Shown: in pieces, positions 7,588-18,691 of the stretch
Layout: each line of letters starts with the position of its first letter
Numbering within the stretch: the first letter of the stretch is position 1
From: Klebsiella michiganensis
GTDB taxonomy: Bacteria; Pseudomonadota; Gammaproteobacteria; Enterobacterales; Enterobacteriaceae
Direction of reading: 5' to 3'
Length of the DNA stretch: 64,000 nucleotides
NCBI RefSeq assembly: GCF_002925905.1
Contig: NZ_PRDB01000008.1
Span: 62,001-126,000, forward strand
Notes under the pieces: model-generated
The model's database searches: none
Seen by the model: only the letters and a program-made list of their open reading frames with translations
What the model was told of the DNA's origin: nothing
Made by a program: the position numbers and the translations under genes

Positions 7588-8514
7588 ATGGAGCTTCGCC
7601 AGCTACGCTATTTTGTGCGCATTATTGAAACCGGCAGTATGGGCCGCGCCGCGCTTGACCTGGATATCGGCGTCTCCGCGCTTAGCCAACAGATGGCGCG
7701 TCTGGAGAACGAACTCGCCATTCGCCTGCTGCAGCGGACGTCTCGCGGCGTAATGCCGACCAGCGCCGGCCTCGCCTTCTACTCCCAGGCGCAGCTCGCG
7801 CTGCGTCACGCCGATGATGCGGTTCTCGCCGCGCGCGAGGCGCGCCTTTCCGGCCACGTCAGCGTCGGTATGGCCCCCAGCACCGCCTCCGTCCTCGGGG
7901 TGCCTTTTATTCACGCGATGCGCGAAAGCTATGCCGACGTCCGCCTGCATTTAGTCGAGAGCCTCTCCGGTAACCTGGAACGCATGATCAACACCCGCCA
8001 GCTTGACCTGGCTATCGTGTTCCAGAAGGAGAAGCTCCTGCGCTGGAGCGCCAGGCCTATTCTCGAAGAGCGTCTGTTTCTGATTGGCACCCATGACGTG
8101 CTCTCTCCCCTTCACGAAGCGAGCATCTCGCCTGGCCAGCTGGCCGCTATCCCGCTGATAATGCCAAGCCTGGGGCATGGACTGCGCGGCAGGCTGGAGG
8201 CGATCTGCCAGGAGCATGCCCTGAGCGTCGATGTGGTAGCTGAAATCGACGGCCTGGCCCTGCTGATGCGCGCCGTCCGCGACGGGCTCGGCGCCACTTT
8301 GCAGCCGGGGGCGGCAATTTCCCATCTCGACAGCGAGTCCCTGAGAGTGATCGGCGTCGACAATCCGATACTTAGTCGACCTAATTTTCTCGTCAGCCTT
8401 TCCGATGATGAACTGACTCCGGCAGGCCTTGCGGCCCGCGTAATACTGGCGAAAGTCATGCGTCAGCTGGTTGAGTCGGGTCGCTGGCCCGGCGCCAGCC
8501 TTTACGCAAACTAA
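7588..8514 (+). CDS. tcuR: LysR-type regulator of tricarballylate use, TcuR
   Basis: LysR-family activator placed directly ahead of tcuABC, as in Salmonella between fur and chiQ. The 308-residue protein has the N-terminal winged helix-turn-helix (MELRQLRYFVRIIETGSM, then SALSQQMARLENEL and the wing TSRGVMPTSAG) and a LysR effector domain (about residues 90-300). The family is known to activate tcuABC in response to tricarballylate. It is transcribed in the same direction as tcuA with a 97-base gap. Identity rests on gene order as well as family, so the effector is inferred. Confidence 0.88.
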   Translation: MELRQLRYFVRIIETGSMGRAALDLDIGVSALSQQMARLENELAIRLLQRTSRGVMPTSAGLAFYSQAQLALRHADDAVLAAREARLSGHVSVGMAPSTASVLGVPFIHAMRESYADVRLHLVESLSGNLERMINTRQLDLAIVFQKEKLLRWSARPILEERLFLIGTHDVLSPLHEASISPGQLAAIPLIMPSLGHGLRGRLEAICQEHALSVDVVAEIDGLALLMRAVRDGLGATLQPGAAISHLDSESLRVIGVDNPILSRPNFLVSLSDDELTPAGLAARVILAKVMRQLVESGRWPGASLYAN

Positions 8515-8611
8515 ACCCCCCTTTAGCAATACGCCATAGCGTCCAGCCGGCCGTAACGCATACATTTCCATTACAAATTTAACAATCAAGCAAAGCGTAA
8601 TGGAGCCATAA

Positions 8612-10015
8612 ATGGTGGATGTACTGGTCATTGGCGGCGGCAATGCCGCGCTATGCGCCGCCTTAACCGCCCGGGAAGCTGGCGCGTCCGTGCTGCTGCT
8701 GGAGGCCGCGCCGCGGGAATGGCGAGGCGGCAACTCTCAGCACACGCGGAATCTTCGCTGTATGCACGATGCTCCGCAGGATGTTTTGGTCGACAGCTAT
8801 CCGGAAGAAGAGTACTGGCAGGACCTGCTGCGCGTCACCGAGGGCAACACCAACGAAGCGCTGGCGCGCCTGGTGATCCGCACCTCATCGCAGTGCCGGG
8901 ACTGGATGCGCCAGCACGGGGTTAACTTTCAGCCGCCGCTCTCCGGCGCCCTGCACGTGGCCCGCACCAACGCCTTTTTTATGGGCGGCGGCAAGGCTCT
9001 TATAAATGCCTATTACCGCAGCGCGGAGCAGATGGGCGTAAAGATCCGCTACAACACGCCGGTACAGGCGCTCGAATTAGATAACGGCGAATTCATCGCC
9101 GCGCTGGCGGGCGAAGAGAGGATCGTCGCCAAAACCTGCGTCCTCGCCGCCGGCGGATTTGAATCTAACCGCGAGTGGCTGCGTGAAGCATGGGGACAGA
9201 ATGAGCGCGGTGAATGGCCAGCCGATAACTTTCTCATCCGCGGCACCCGCTTCAATCAGGGCGTGCTGCTCAAGTTTATGATTGACGCCGGGGCTGACAT
9301 TATTGGCGACCCCTCGCAATCCCACTGCGTCGCCATTGACGCCAGGGCGCCGCTCTACGATGGCGGGATCTGCACGCGCGTGGACTGCGTGTCGCTGGGG
9401 GTGGTCGTCAACCGCGACGCCGGGCGCTTTTATGATGAAGGGGAAGATTTCTGGCCCAAACGCTATGCCATCTGGGGCAGGCTGGTCGCCCACCAGCCGG
9501 GGCAAATCGGCTACTCGATCATCGACAGCAACGCGATCGGCCACTTTATGCCGCCCGTTTTCCCCGGCGCCCAGGCCAATACCATTGAAGAGCTGGCTCG
9601 CCAGCTGGGGCTGGACGCGGAACACCTGGCGCAAACCATCGCCCGCTACAATGCCGCCTGTACGCCGGGCCAGTTCGATCATACCCGCCTTGATAACTGC
9701 GCGACATCCGGCCTGACGCCGCCGAAAACCCACTGGGCGCGGCCCATCGATACCCCGCCCTACTACGGCTATGCCCTACGGCCGGGGATCACCTTTACCT
9801 ACCTTGGGCTGTACGTTAATGAACGCGCCGCCGTCCATTTTGCGGGCAAGCCGAGCCGCAACCTGTTCGTCGCCGGCGAAATGATGGCCGGCAACGTGCT
9901 GGGCAAGGGGTATACCGCCGGCGTGGGCATGTCCATCGGTACGACATTCGGCCGCATTGCCGGCCAGCAGGCCGCCCGCGCGGCGCAGCAGGAGACACAC
10001 CATGAAATCGCTTGA
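8612..10015 (+). CDS. tcuA: FAD-dependent tricarballylate dehydrogenase TcuA
   Basis: Oxidises tricarballylate, a citrate analogue that inhibits aconitase, to cis-aconitate so that it can enter the TCA cycle. The 467-residue flavoprotein belongs to the fumarate reductase/succinate dehydrogenase flavoprotein family. Its N-terminal dinucleotide-binding motif is [19 protein letters not shown] (about residues 5-23), a second FAD segment is LAAGGF near residue 180, and the C-terminal FAD loop contains [19 protein letters not shown] lies 7 bases before the ATG. The stop overlaps the tcuB start by 14 bases, indicating translational coupling. Confidence 0.93.
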   Translation: MVDVLVIGGGNAALCAALTAREAGASVLLLEAAPREWRGGNSQHTRNLRCMHDAPQDVLVDSYPEEEYWQDLLRVTEGNTNEALARLVIRTSSQCRDWMRQHGVNFQPPLSGALHVARTNAFFMGGGKALINAYYRSAEQMGVKIRYNTPVQALELDNGEFIAALAGEERIVAKTCVLAAGGFESNREWLREAWGQNERGEWPADNFLIRGTRFNQGVLLKFMIDAGADIIGDPSQSHCVAIDARAPLYDGGICTRVDCVSLGVVVNRDAGRFYDEGEDFWPKRYAIWGRLVAHQPGQIGYSIIDSNAIGHFMPPVFPGAQANTIEELARQLGLDAEHLAQTIARYNAACTPGQFDHTRLDNCATSGLTPPKTHWARPIDTPPYYGYALRPGITFTYLGLYVNERAAVHFAGKPSRNLFVAGEMMAGNVLGKGYTAGVGMSIGTTFGRIAGQQAARAAQQETHHEIA

Positions 10016-11141
10016 AAAGCTGATCATTGACGCGCAAATCATCACCGAGTCGGAAGCGGAAGTTGAACGGGTGATGCAGGTCTGTAACGCCTGCCGCTAT
10101 TGCGAAGGGTTTTGCGCCGTGTTTCCGGCCATGACCCAGCGTCTGGCTTTTGGCAAAGCGGATATAAACTACCTGGCCAACCTGTGCCATAACTGCAGCG
10201 CCTGCCTGCATGCCTGCCAGTACGCGCCGCCGCACGAGTTTGCCATTAATGTCCCGAAGGCGATGGCGGAAGTGCGCCTGGAGACCTATCAACACTATGC
10301 TCAGCCCTCGGCTTTCGGCAGCCTGTATCGTCGGGCCGGCGTAACCACGGTACTGGCGCTGGTCGGCGGGCTGATCCTCTTTCTGCTGCTGGCGATGGGG
10401 CTCAAAGGCTCCCTGCTTCATCCGCCGCTGGCCGGCGATTTCTACCAGATTTTTCCCCATAACCTGCTGGCGTGGATGTTTGGCACGGTCTTCATACTGG
10501 CCATGGGGTTACTGATGGCCGGGGTGATCCGCTTCTGGCGCGAGATCTCGCCGGGTCAGCCTCAGGCCATCGACATCGCTAAAGCCTCGCATAATGCGCT
10601 CACGCTGAAGTATCTCGACGGCGGGCACGGTAAGGGCTGCAACGAGGCCGATGACGCGTTTACCCTGCTGCGCCGCCGTTTCCATCACTTTACCTTCTAC
10701 GGGTTTCTGCTCTGTTTCGCCGCCACCGTGGTGGCCACGGGGTATCACTATATCGCCGGCTGGGAGGCCCCCTACCCGTTCTTCAGCGTACCGGTTGTGC
10801 TGGGCACGCTCGGCGGCATCGGCCTGCTGGTGGGCCCGGCGGGTTTGCTATGGCTGAACCTGCGCCGCTCGCCGCTGCACGGCGACCCGCGGCAAAAACC
10901 GATGGATCGCGGCTTTATTCTGCTGCTGCTGCTGACCAGCTTCACCGGCCTCGCCCTGCTGGCGGGACGAGACACCTCGTGGATGGGCATTCTGCTTGCC
11001 ATTCACCTCGGCGTGGTCATGGCGCTGTTTTTGACCCTGCCATACGGAAAATTCGCCCACGGATTTTATCGCTGTGCGGCGTTACTCAAGTGGGCGATTG
11101 AGAAACGACGCGGAAAACAGGCGGCAGTCGCAGGCGACTAG
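10002..11141 (+). CDS. tcuB: Tricarballylate utilization protein TcuB, Fe-S/heme membrane electron carrier
   Basis: Takes electrons from reduced TcuA flavin and passes them to the membrane quinone pool. The 379-residue protein begins with a soluble ferredoxin-like part: Cys at 28, 31, 34 and 38 and again at 62, 65, 68 and 72, two CxxCxxCxxxC sets that fit two 4Fe-4S clusters. Several hydrophobic helices follow (from about residue 110 to 370), with His residues that could ligate heme. The ATG at 10002 (MKSLEKLI) has GGAG about 7 bases upstream; an upstream ATG at 9957 would add an Arg/Pro-rich stretch that is only the shadow of tcuA. It lies between tcuA and tcuC in one operon. Confidence 0.92.
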   Translation: MKSLEKLIIDAQIITESEAEVERVMQVCNACRYCEGFCAVFPAMTQRLAFGKADINYLANLCHNCSACLHACQYAPPHEFAINVPKAMAEVRLETYQHYAQPSAFGSLYRRAGVTTVLALVGGLILFLLLAMGLKGSLLHPPLAGDFYQIFPHNLLAWMFGTVFILAMGLLMAGVIRFWREISPGQPQAIDIAKASHNALTLKYLDGGHGKGCNEADDAFTLLRRRFHHFTFYGFLLCFAATVVATGYHYIAGWEAPYPFFSVPVVLGTLGGIGLLVGPAGLLWLNLRRSPLHGDPRQKPMDRGFILLLLLTSFTGLALLAGRDTSWMGILLAIHLGVVMALFLTLPYGKFAHGFYRCAALLKWAIEKRRGKQAAVAGD

Positions 11142-11195
11142 TCCGCTCCTCTTACCTCTATAAAAACAAGATAAAGACAATGGAGAGCAACCCCT

Positions 11196-12491
11196 ATGAC
11201 GCAACCCTCATCGCGCGCCGGTACCTTTGGCGCCATTCTCCGCGTGACCAGCGGTAATTTTCTCGAACAATTCGACTTTTTTCTGTTTGGCTTTTACGCC
11301 ACCTATATCGCCAGAACGTTCTTTCCGGCGGAGAGCGAGTTTGCGGCGTTAATGCTGACCTTCGCCGTGTTTGGTTCGGGCTTTCTGATGCGCCCCATCG
11401 GCGCGATAGTGCTGGGGGCCTATATTGACAGAATCGGGCGGCGTAAAGGGCTGATGGTGACGCTGGCGATTATGGGCTGCGGGACGCTGCTGATAGCGCT
11501 GGTTCCCGGCTATCAAACCATCGGCGTTCTCGCCCCCGTTCTGGTATTAGTGGGTCGCCTGCTGCAGGGATTCTCGGCGGGCGTCGAGCTCGGCGGCGTG
11601 TCGGTCTATCTGTCGGAAATCGCCACGCCGGGGAAAAAAGGGTTCTATACCAGCTGGCAATCCGCCAGCCAGCAGGTGGCTATCGTCGTCGCGGCGCTGA
11701 TTGGCTACGCGCTGAATGAAACGCTCGGCCACGATGAGATTGCCGAATGGGGCTGGCGTATTCCCTTCTTTATTGGCTGTATGATTATTCCGCTGATTTT
11801 TGTGCTGCGGCGTTCGTTGCAGGAAACCGAAGCCTTCCTGCAGCGCAAGCATCGCCCTGACACGCGGGAGATCCTGAGCACGATTGCCAAAAACTGGCGC
11901 ATCATCACGGCGGGGACCTTGCTGGTGGCGATGACCACCACCACCTTTTATTTTATTACCGTCTATACGCCGACCTACGGTAGAGCCGTTCTGCATCTGA
12001 GCGCCCGCGACAGTCTGCTGGTGACCATGCTGGTCGGCATCTCTAACTTTATCTGGTTACCGATTGGCGGGACAATTTCTGACAGAATAGGCCGTCGGCC
12101 GGTGCTGATGGGCATAACCCTGCTGGCGCTGCTCACTACCTGGCCGGTCATGCACTGGCTCACCGCCGCGCCGGATTTCACCCGCATGACGCTGGTCCTG
12201 CTCTGGTTCTCGTTCTTCTTTGGGATGTATAACGGCGCGATGGTGGCCGCCCTGACGGAAGTGATGCCGGTCTACGTCCGCACCGTGGGCTTTTCACTGG
12301 CCTTTAGCCTCGCCACCGCGATCTTCGGCGGCCTGACGCCAGCCATTTCCACCGCGCTGGTCGAGATAACGGGCGACAAAAGCTCGCCGGGCTGGTGGCT
12401 GATGTGCGCCGCGCTATGCGGCCTGGCCGCTACCGCGATGCTCTTCGTACGCCTGGGCCGCGGCTACCAGCCGGCAGAAATACCCCGCTAA
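11196..12491 (+). CDS. tcuC: MFS tricarballylate/citrate-proton symporter TcuC
   Basis: Inner membrane importer of the major facilitator superfamily, metabolite:H+ symporter branch. The 431-residue protein has about 12 hydrophobic helices and the MFS loop motif [13 protein letters not shown] between helices 2 and 3, echoed by ISDRIGRRP in the second half. It is closely related to citrate-proton symporters, so citrate transport is an alternative or additional role. It is the last gene of tcuABC, 54 bases after tcuB, and is followed by a hairpin shared with the convergent chiQ. Confidence 0.92.
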   Translation: MTQPSSRAGTFGAILRVTSGNFLEQFDFFLFGFYATYIARTFFPAESEFAALMLTFAVFGSGFLMRPIGAIVLGAYIDRIGRRKGLMVTLAIMGCGTLLIALVPGYQTIGVLAPVLVLVGRLLQGFSAGVELGGVSVYLSEIATPGKKGFYTSWQSASQQVAIVVAALIGYALNETLGHDEIAEWGWRIPFFIGCMIIPLIFVLRRSLQETEAFLQRKHRPDTREILSTIAKNWRIITAGTLLVAMTTTTFYFITVYTPTYGRAVLHLSARDSLLVTMLVGISNFIWLPIGGTISDRIGRRPVLMGITLLALLTTWPVMHWLTAAPDFTRMTLVLLWFSFFFGMYNGAMVAALTEVMPVYVRTVGFSLAFSLATAIFGGLTPAISTALVEITGDKSSPGWWLMCAALCGLAATAMLFVRLGRGYQPAEIPR

Positions 12492-12498
12492 AATAGCA

Positions 12499-12526
12499 AC
12501 GGGCGGAGTTGACGCTCCGCCCGTTT
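12499..12526. terminator. Bidirectional hairpin between tcuC and chiQ
   Basis: ACGGGCGGAG (12499-12508) pairs with CTCCGCCCGT (12515-12524) around a six-base loop, with a short TTT after it on the plus strand. It lies between convergent genes. Confidence 0.7.
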
Positions 12527-12543
12527 GCTTGCCGCCGTCTGGC

Positions 12544-12876
12544 TTAACGCGGCGTATTGTTGCTGTGGATCTCTTTCCAGATCTGGTCGCAGCGCGCCTC
12601 TACAGCCTGATCGTTCCCGGTTTTGCGCGCCTGGATACACTGCTGATAATCCAGCACCCGCACGCTTTCCTGGGTCGCGAACTGCTGATGCTGTTTCTCC
12701 TGCTTCAGCACGTTCAGTACGCTCTGACAGGCTTCAACTTTATCCGGATTGCCCTCTGCGGTATTAATGCAGGCGCTGTAGGCATCTTTTAACTTTGAGT
12801 CTTCCTTAGGCGCTGGCGACTGGGTACAGGCAACCAGACCTGCTGCCATAATGGCGACAAGTATTAACTTTTTCAT
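12544..12876 (-). CDS. chiQ: Chitosugar-induced lipoprotein ChiQ
   Basis: Small lipoprotein (110 residues) encoded after chitoporin; its exact role is unknown. It was formerly YbfN. The signal peptide MKKLILVAIMAAGLVAC ends in the lipobox LVAC with Cys17 as the lipidation site, so the mature protein should be membrane anchored. The mature part is charged and helical with further Cys residues and matches E. coli ChiQ closely. The ATG at 12876 lies 6 bases after GAGG; the ATG at 12879 is too close to it. It is cotranscribed with chiP, 46 bases upstream, and is probably under the same NagC/ChiX control. Confidence 0.92.
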   Translation of the reverse strand: MKKLILVAIMAAGLVACTQSPAPKEDSKLKDAYSACINTAEGNPDKVEACQSVLNVLKQEKQHQQFATQESVRVLDYQQCIQARKTGNDQAVEARCDQIWKEIHSNNTPR

Positions 12877-12922
12877 CATGAACCTCGGGAAATTGCGGCG
12901 GGTTTCCCCCGCCGCAGTGGCA

Positions 12923-14326
12923 TCAGAAAATGGTGAACGGAGCGATAACCATGAACTTCACGTCGCGCTCATCCTGGAAGATGTTGCCGTAACCACCGCT
13001 CCAGCTTGGGATATCGGAGTGGTTGTCGTATTGCGTAAAGTGGAGTTTGAACAGCGTGCCCTTAGCGCGTCCTTCCTGAACGGTGTACATGGCATCCAGG
13101 CTATAGGCGGACTCTTCCAGGCGTTTATCCGGGTTGTAGTACGCATCAGGCGAGGACATTCTCCCCGGCTTCGCATCCCAGGCATAAACGTAGGAGGCGC
13201 CGAAGGCCCAGCCCGGCATGTTCCAGTTCTTCATGTCATACATCGCGCCGAAGAACACCGCTTTTTCACCGTTGGCGTTGAAGTCCGAACGGTTATCCCA
13301 CCAGATATCCAGTCGCCCGTTAGACGATGCGTAAGTTGGCGTCATACGCTGCAGGAAGTAGCCCTGCTGACCATCAGCTTTAACCCAGGTTCCTTCCAGA
13401 CGCAGGTCCAGAACGTCGGCAACCTTATAGCCAAAGGTCAATGCCTGCAGCCACGCGGTGCCGTCATAGATATCGTTAACCCCGCCGTTGCTGACCTTAT
13501 CGCGGGTGCCGTAGAACTGATAGCTGGTGGTTAACGGCGTGCCTGCAACATCAAACTTATAGCTGGCCTTGGCAAAATACTGGTCGATATAACCCTGTGC
13601 CTGACCAAACGCCGCTTCCAGCACAAGGTCGTTTTTAAAATCATATTTGGCGCCAAGAGAGTGAAGGTAATCCACCTTGGTTTTCTTGTCGTTCTGGTAG
13701 AACTCATCCATCTCAATGTGCCACGGCGCTTTATATTCGTTCGTCCACATATAGGAGAAACTCAGCGCGCCCGCATCGCCGTAGTCAAAGTTCGCACCGG
13801 CTTCAGCCCCCTGATAGGTACCCGGCATAAAGCTCCAGTGCGGCGCCAGCAGCGTCTGGCCGGTTGGCTGAATATAGCCCGCGCGCGCCCAGGTTGGGCC
13901 AAATTTAAATTTTGCGGCTGCTTTATACAGGCTGATCCCGCTCTTATCGCCGGAATAGTCTTCATCGTAGGTTTTATTGCGCGAGGAGAAAGCGATTTCG
14001 TTCGGGTGACCGCTCTCGCTGCTTTCGCCCATTTCGATGGCGGTAAAGGCAGCAACGTCAATACCGAACATATCGGCGGCATAGCCGGACTGGAAGTCGA
14101 GGTTGGCGTTCCAGGTGGAGTGCGACAGGTTAGTTTTATATTTATCGCCGTCGGTCACATCTTTACGGTCGCGCTCACGCTGCCAGTAATAGATGCCGCC
14201 GGTTAACGTTGAATCATCAATGAACCCTTCTGCTTTTGCATCCGGCACCATTGCAAATCCTGACAGGGCTGTGACACCGGCAATAGCCAGCGCCAGCGTA
14301 CTACGTTTGCCACTAAACGTACGCAT
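12923..14326 (-). CDS. chiP: Chitoporin ChiP
   Basis: Outer membrane porin of the OprD family for chito-oligosaccharides. The 467-residue precursor has a signal peptide ending near AKA at about residue 32, then an Asp/Tyr/Trp-rich beta-barrel with alternating aromatic strands and a C-terminal Phe (VIAPFTIF), typical of BAM substrates. It aligns over its full length with E. coli ChiP. The ATG at 14326 (MRTFSGKRS) lies 7 bases from AGAGGA; the ATG at 14332 is only 1 base from it. The leader carries a perfect 12-base ChiX seed target, and two NagC-like operators lie upstream. It forms an operon with chiQ. Confidence 0.96.
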   Translation of the reverse strand: MRTFSGKRSTLALAIAGVTALSGFAMVPDAKAEGFIDDSTLTGGIYYWQRERDRKDVTDGDKYKTNLSHSTWNANLDFQSGYAADMFGIDVAAFTAIEMGESSESGHPNEIAFSSRNKTYDEDYSGDKSGISLYKAAAKFKFGPTWARAGYIQPTGQTLLAPHWSFMPGTYQGAEAGANFDYGDAGALSFSYMWTNEYKAPWHIEMDEFYQNDKKTKVDYLHSLGAKYDFKNDLVLEAAFGQAQGYIDQYFAKASYKFDVAGTPLTTSYQFYGTRDKVSNGGVNDIYDGTAWLQALTFGYKVADVLDLRLEGTWVKADGQQGYFLQRMTPTYASSNGRLDIWWDNRSDFNANGEKAVFFGAMYDMKNWNMPGWAFGASYVYAWDAKPGRMSSPDAYYNPDKRLEESAYSLDAMYTVQEGRAKGTLFKLHFTQYDNHSDIPSWSGGYGNIFQDERDVKFMVIAPFTIF

Positions 14327-14333
14327 ATGCATA

Positions 14334-14345
14334 TCCTCTTTGACG
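14334..14345 (-). promoter_or_regulatory. ChiX small RNA target in the chiP leader
   Basis: The minus-strand leader reads CGTCAAAGAGGA, the exact complement of the ChiX seed segment as I recall it (TCCTCTTTGACG). It covers the chiP Shine-Dalgarno sequence 7 bases before the ATG. In E. coli and Salmonella ChiX silences chiP by this pairing until chitosugar-induced RNA traps ChiX. Confidence 0.75.
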
Positions 14346-14443
14346 TTTTAAAGTGCGGTTACCAAAGGCAACGCGCAAAAAAATAAAATAAGACTGCTTA
14401 AAAAGTGGTGCGGTAAAAATTCGCATAACCACTGGGTATAGAC

Positions 14444-14465
14444 TATTTTTCGTGACGCGAATTAT
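14444..14465. promoter_or_regulatory. NagC operator upstream of chiP, proximal
   Basis: The 22-bp element has the NagC hallmark TTCG-N5-CGAA flanked by T/A-rich arms (TATTTTT and ATTAT). It resembles the nagE and nagB operators in this window. NagC is known to repress chiP in E. coli. Confidence 0.65.
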
Positions 14466-14670
14466 CAATCTCTTTCGCCGACCAAAGATGAAGATTATGA
14501 CAAAGCGCACATAATTTATGTCTTTTTGTTTCAGTCGTAGATGTCACACTTTTTTCGGGTGAAGTGCTTGCAAAAAAAGAGAAAATTAGGGGAAATGAAA
14601 GCGATTACATATTTATATGCAATAGATGGAAAGGGTTAAAAAAAGCGGTTATTACAATCTGTAAACAAGA

Positions 14671-14692
14671 TTAATTCGCATCGCAAAAATAT
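14671..14692. promoter_or_regulatory. NagC operator upstream of chiP, distal, near the glnS end
   Basis: The element starts TTAATTCGCATCGCAAA and closely parallels the nagE operator at 18661. It lies about 227 bp from the proximal chiP site, a distance compatible with NagC-mediated DNA looping. Function is inferred from similarity. Confidence 0.5.
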
Positions 14693-14716
14693 GAGGATTT
14701 AATTCTCTGATTCTGA

Positions 14717-14745
14717 ATAAAAAAAACGCCGCAGTAAGCGGCGTT
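14717..14745 (-). terminator. Rho-independent terminator of glnS
   Basis: On the minus strand AACGCCGC/GCGGCGTT forms an 8-bp stem with a 5-base loop, followed by eight T. It lies 18 bases past the glnS stop. The rest of the 14327-14763 gap holds the chiP leader and NagC sites. Confidence 0.85.
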
Positions 14746-14763
14746 CTCAATAACGGCGGGTAG

Positions 14764-16431
14764 CTACGCGCCGACTTTCGCCCATGTGTCGCGCAGACCG
14801 ACGGTGCGGTTAAACACCAGCTGGGTTGCGGTTGCATAGCGGCTATCCAGGCAGAAATAACCTTCGCGCTCGAACTGATACGCTTTTTCCGGCTGCGCCT
14901 GCGCCATGCTCGGCTCGGCAAAACCCTGCTTGATCACCAGCGACTCCGGATTCATCACCGAGAGGAAGTCCTCCGCCGCGCCCGGGTTCGGTACGCTGAA
15001 CAGGCGATCGTACAGGCGGATTTCTACCGGCAGCGCGTGCGCCGCGCTCACCCAGTGAATCACTCCCTTCACCTTGCGGCCGTCGGCCGGATCTTTGCTC
15101 AGGGTATCGGCATCGTAGGTGCAGAAGATAGTGGTGATGTTGCCTTCCGCATCTTTCTCCACGCGCTCCGCTTTGATCACGTAAGCGTTACGCAGGCGAA
15201 CTTCTTTGCCCAGCACCAGACGCTTGTACTGCTTGTTCGCTTCTTCGCGGAAGTCGGCGCGATCGATCCAGATTTCGCCGCTGAACGGCACCTCGCGGCT
15301 GCCCATCTCCGGTTTATTCGGATGATTCGGCATGGTCACGATTTCGCTGCCGCCCTGCGGATAGTTTTCGATAACCAGCTTAACCGGGTCGATAACGGCC
15401 ATCGCGCGCGGGGCGTTTTCGTTCAGATCTTCACGGATGCAGGATTCCAGCGAAGCGATTTCGATGGTGTTGTCCTGCTTGGTCACGCCGATGCGTTTGC
15501 AGAACTCGCGGATGGATTCAGCGGTATAGCCGCGACGGCGCAGACCGGAAATGGTCGGCATACGCGGGTCATCCCAGCCCTCAACGTGCTTCTCGGTCAC
15601 CAGCTGATTCAGCTTACGCTTGGACATCACGGTGTATTCGAGGTTGAGGCGCGAGAATTCATACTGGCGCGGATGCACGGGGATGCTGATGTTATCCAGC
15701 ACCCAATCGTACAGGCGGCGGTTATCCTGGAACTCGAGAGTACACAGCGAGTGGGTAATCCCTTCCAGCGCATCGCTGATGCAGTGGGTAAAGTCGTACA
15801 TCGGGTAGATGCACCACTTGCTTCCGGTCTGGTGATGGTCGGCAAACTTAATGCGGTACAGCACCGGATCGCGCATCACGATAAACGGAGAGGCCATGTC
15901 GATTTTCGCGCGCAGGCAGGCTTTACCTTCGGCAAATCCACCGCTGCGCATTTTTTCAAACAGCGCCAGGTTCTCTTCCACGCTGCGATCGCGGTACGGG
16001 CTATTTTTACCCGGCTCTTTCAGCGTGCCGCGGTACTCACGGATCTCTTCCGCTGACAGTTCGTCAACGTAGGCCAGACCTTTATTGATCAGTTCAACCG
16101 CATACTGGTGCAGCTGATCGAAATAATCAGACGAGTAGCAAACATCCCCGGACCAGTGGAAACCTAACCACTGCACGTCGTTTTTAATCGACTCAACGTA
16201 TTCGATATCTTCCTTCACCGGGTTGGTGTCATCGAAACGCAGGTTGCATTGGCCCTGGTAATCCTGAGCGATACCAAAGTTCAGGCAAATAGACTTCGCG
16301 TGGCCAATGTGCAGATAGCCGTTCGGTTCCGGTGGAAAACGGGTATGAACGGTGGTGTGCTTACCAGTAGCCAGATCTTCATCAATGATCTGACGAATAA
16401 AGTTAGTCGGGCGGGCTTCTGCCTCACTCAT
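14764..16431 (-). CDS. glnS: Glutaminyl-tRNA synthetase
   Basis: Class I aminoacyl-tRNA synthetase charging tRNA-Gln; five of its substrate genes lie near 25.3-25.9 kb. The 555-residue protein has the HIGH motif in [14 protein letters not shown] (about residues 37-50) and the KMSKS-type VMSKRKL near residue 268, then two C-terminal beta-barrel domains that read the anticodon. It equals E. coli GlnS (554) in length and sequence. The ATG at 16431 ([11 protein letters not shown]) follows GAGGA; the open frame continues upstream to 16650 but is not conserved. It lies downstream of nagE on the same strand. Confidence 0.97.
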   Translation of the reverse strand: MSEAEARPTNFIRQIIDEDLATGKHTTVHTRFPPEPNGYLHIGHAKSICLNFGIAQDYQGQCNLRFDDTNPVKEDIEYVESIKNDVQWLGFHWSGDVCYSSDYFDQLHQYAVELINKGLAYVDELSAEEIREYRGTLKEPGKNSPYRDRSVEENLALFEKMRSGGFAEGKACLRAKIDMASPFIVMRDPVLYRIKFADHHQTGSKWCIYPMYDFTHCISDALEGITHSLCTLEFQDNRRLYDWVLDNISIPVHPRQYEFSRLNLEYTVMSKRKLNQLVTEKHVEGWDDPRMPTISGLRRRGYTAESIREFCKRIGVTKQDNTIEIASLESCIREDLNENAPRAMAVIDPVKLVIENYPQGGSEIVTMPNHPNKPEMGSREVPFSGEIWIDRADFREEANKQYKRLVLGKEVRLRNAYVIKAERVEKDAEGNITTIFCTYDADTLSKDPADGRKVKGVIHWVSAAHALPVEIRLYDRLFSVPNPGAAEDFLSVMNPESLVIKQGFAEPSMAQAQPEKAYQFEREGYFCLDSRYATATQLVFNRTVGLRDTWAKVGA

Positions 16432-16551
16432 CGTGGGTTCCTCAAAGCGTAAACAACGTATAACGGCACATGATCTTACAAGCAGGGCGTAGAGACAACT
16501 ATTAGTTACGCAAAATAGCGATCGGAAGGAGATTATGGGGGTGTTTGCGGT

Positions 16552-16584
16552 AAAAAAAAGCGGCGCAGGTTTCGCTGCGCCGCT
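16552..16584 (-). terminator. Rho-independent terminator of nagE
   Basis: A 10-bp stem AGCGGCGCAG/CTGCGCCGCT with a 6-base loop is followed on the minus strand by a T run (A run at 16552-16559 on the plus strand). It lies 26 bases past the nagE stop. Confidence 0.85.
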
Positions 16585-16609
16585 GAGGCATAAACGCCAC
16601 TCAGGAGTC

Positions 16610-18562
16610 TTATTTGCCTTTAATTTCGTACAGCGGCGTCTGGCCAGCAACCACTTTACCGGTTGCCTGGATAACCAGCGCGCTGTAGTCGTCGCTATTG
16701 CTGCATACGACCGGGCTAATCATCGAGCGCGCGTTAGCGTTCAGGAACTCAAGATCCAGTTCCAGAATCGGCTGACCCGCTTTCACTTCCGCGCCCTCTT
16801 CCACCAGACGTTTAAAGCCCTGGCCGTTAAGCGCGACGGTATCGATACCCATATGGACGACGATTTCCGCACCGTTTTCAGTTTCCAGACAGAAAGCATG
16901 GTTGGTGTTGAAAATCTTCACCACGGTGCCAGCCGCCGGCGCAACAACAATCTTATCGGTCGGTTTCACCGCCACGCCGTCGCCGACGGCTTTGCTGGCG
17001 AACGCTTCATCCGGTACCTGCTCCAGCGCTACAATGTCGCCGGTAATCGGCGAAACCAGCGCTTCGACGGTTTTCGCGTTAGCAACAGCCTGCGGTTTAG
17101 CAGCCTGAGCGGCTACGGGTGCGCTGTGAGACGCTGCAGCCGCCGCGGCAACCGGGCCACGGGCAACCACTTTCTTCATTTCATCGCCGACGGATTCGGC
17201 TTTCGCACCCACGATAACCTGGATGGTCTGCTTGTTCAGTTTAACCACACCGGAAGCGCCGAGGCGCTTACAGGCCGCGTCGTTAACCAGCGCAGAGTCC
17301 GCCACGGTCAGACGCAGACGGGTAATACAGGCATCAATCGCTTTCAGGTTATCCGTACCGCCGACCGCCGCGATGTAGTTGGTCGCCAACTGGGTTAAAC
17401 CTTCTTCGGTATTGCTGTTGGCCTCTTCAGTGACCACGTCATCCACTTTATCTTCACGACCCGGCGTTTTCAGATTGAACATGCGGATTACCGCGCTGAA
17501 CAACAGGAAGTAGATAACAAAGAACACAACGCCCATCACAATCAGCATCCAGACGTTTTTACTGGCTGCCGGCAGGCTGTACATCAGCACATAGTCGATG
17601 GCGCCTGCGGAGAAAGAGAAGCCCGCGTGGATACCCAGCGCCGTGGCAACGAACAGGCTGATACCGGTCAGGATGGCGTGCAGGAGATACAGCAGCGGCG
17701 CCAGGAACATGAACAGGAATTCCAGCGGCTCAGTCACACCGGTCAGGAACGCGGTGATGGCAACCGACAGCAGCATACCACCGACCATCGGACGACGCTC
17801 TTTCGGGGCCGCGAAATACATCGCCAGCGCCGCACCCGGCAGACCGAACATCATGATCGGGAAGAAGCCGGACATGAACATCCCCGCGGTGCCGTCACCC
17901 GCATAGAAGCGGTTGATATCACCGTGGAACACGGCGCCAGCAGCGTTGGTGAATTCACCAATCTGGAACCAGGCGATGGTGTTCAGCACCTGATGCAGAC
18001 CCGTCGGGATCAGCAGACGGTTGATGAAACCAAAGATACCGGAGCCGAGCGCGCCCGCGCCCACAATCCATTCACCACCTGCATGGATGGCGTTCTGCAC
18101 CGGCGGCCAGACGTAGCCGAAGATGGCTGCCAGCACCAGGCAGAAGAAGCCGGTTGCGATAGGTACAAAGCGTTTGCCGCCGAAGAAGCTCAGGAAGTCA
18201 GGCAGTTTGATACCCGACCAGCGGTTATAGACGGCACCGCCAACCAGACCGGTAATGATACCCGCCAGGACGCCCATGTTGATGGCCGGGTTGATGGTGA
18301 CCATCGCTTTCGTCAACACGAAGTAACCTACCGCCCCCGCCAGCGCTGCGGCACCGGCGCTGTCTTTCGACCAGCTGGATGCGACGCCGATAGCGAAAAT
18401 CAGCGCCAGGTTGTCAAAGATTGCCCCGCCCGCCTGGGCGATAAACGAAATGTTAAGCAGATCCGGTTGACCGAATCGCAGCAGCAGCGCCGCGACCGGC
18501 AGCACTGCGATAGGGAGCTGTAACGCCCTACCGAGTCGCTGAAAAAAACCTAAAATATTCAT
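16610..18562 (-). CDS. nagE: PTS N-acetylglucosamine-specific EIICBA
   Basis: Inner membrane PTS permease that imports GlcNAc and delivers GlcNAc-6-phosphate to NagA. The 650-residue protein has the domain order IIC (residues 1 to about 365, membrane helices and the sugar-site motif TGVTEPLEF at 274-282), IIB (about 390-465, phospho-Cys412 in DACITRLRL) and IIA (about 500-650, phospho-His570 in VVHMGIDT). An Ala/Pro-rich linker (about 472-495) joins IIB and IIA. It is divergent from nagB across a 318-base control region with two NagC boxes and a CRP site. Confidence 0.97.
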   Translation of the reverse strand: MNILGFFQRLGRALQLPIAVLPVAALLLRFGQPDLLNISFIAQAGGAIFDNLALIFAIGVASSWSKDSAGAAALAGAVGYFVLTKAMVTINPAINMGVLAGIITGLVGGAVYNRWSGIKLPDFLSFFGGKRFVPIATGFFCLVLAAIFGYVWPPVQNAIHAGGEWIVGAGALGSGIFGFINRLLIPTGLHQVLNTIAWFQIGEFTNAAGAVFHGDINRFYAGDGTAGMFMSGFFPIMMFGLPGAALAMYFAAPKERRPMVGGMLLSVAITAFLTGVTEPLEFLFMFLAPLLYLLHAILTGISLFVATALGIHAGFSFSAGAIDYVLMYSLPAASKNVWMLIVMGVVFFVIYFLLFSAVIRMFNLKTPGREDKVDDVVTEEANSNTEEGLTQLATNYIAAVGGTDNLKAIDACITRLRLTVADSALVNDAACKRLGASGVVKLNKQTIQVIVGAKAESVGDEMKKVVARGPVAAAAAASHSAPVAAQAAKPQAVANAKTVEALVSPITGDIVALEQVPDEAFASKAVGDGVAVKPTDKIVVAPAAGTVVKIFNTNHAFCLETENGAEIVVHMGIDTVALNGQGFKRLVEEGAEVKAGQPILELDLEFLNANARSMISPVVCSNSDDYSALVIQATGKVVAGQTPLYEIKGK

Positions 18563-18660
18563 CTTATTCCCCCTATGAGACCCCGATAAGGCTCATTAAA
18601 GCCACTTTATTATTGTGTAACCTGGTTAAATTTTTAACTTACCTGCAAAGTGTCTGAAAA

Positions 18661-18682
18661 ATTAATTCGTCTCGCAAATTAA
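18661..18682. promoter_or_regulatory. NagC operator, nagE side
   Basis: ATTAATTCGTCTCGCAAAT begins the 22-bp element, with the TTCG and CGCAA core seen in NagC operators. Its centre is about 95 bp (about nine helical turns) from the nagB-side operator, the geometry known to form a NagC loop in E. coli. Confidence 0.75.
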
Positions 18683-18691
18683 ATGGGTATT

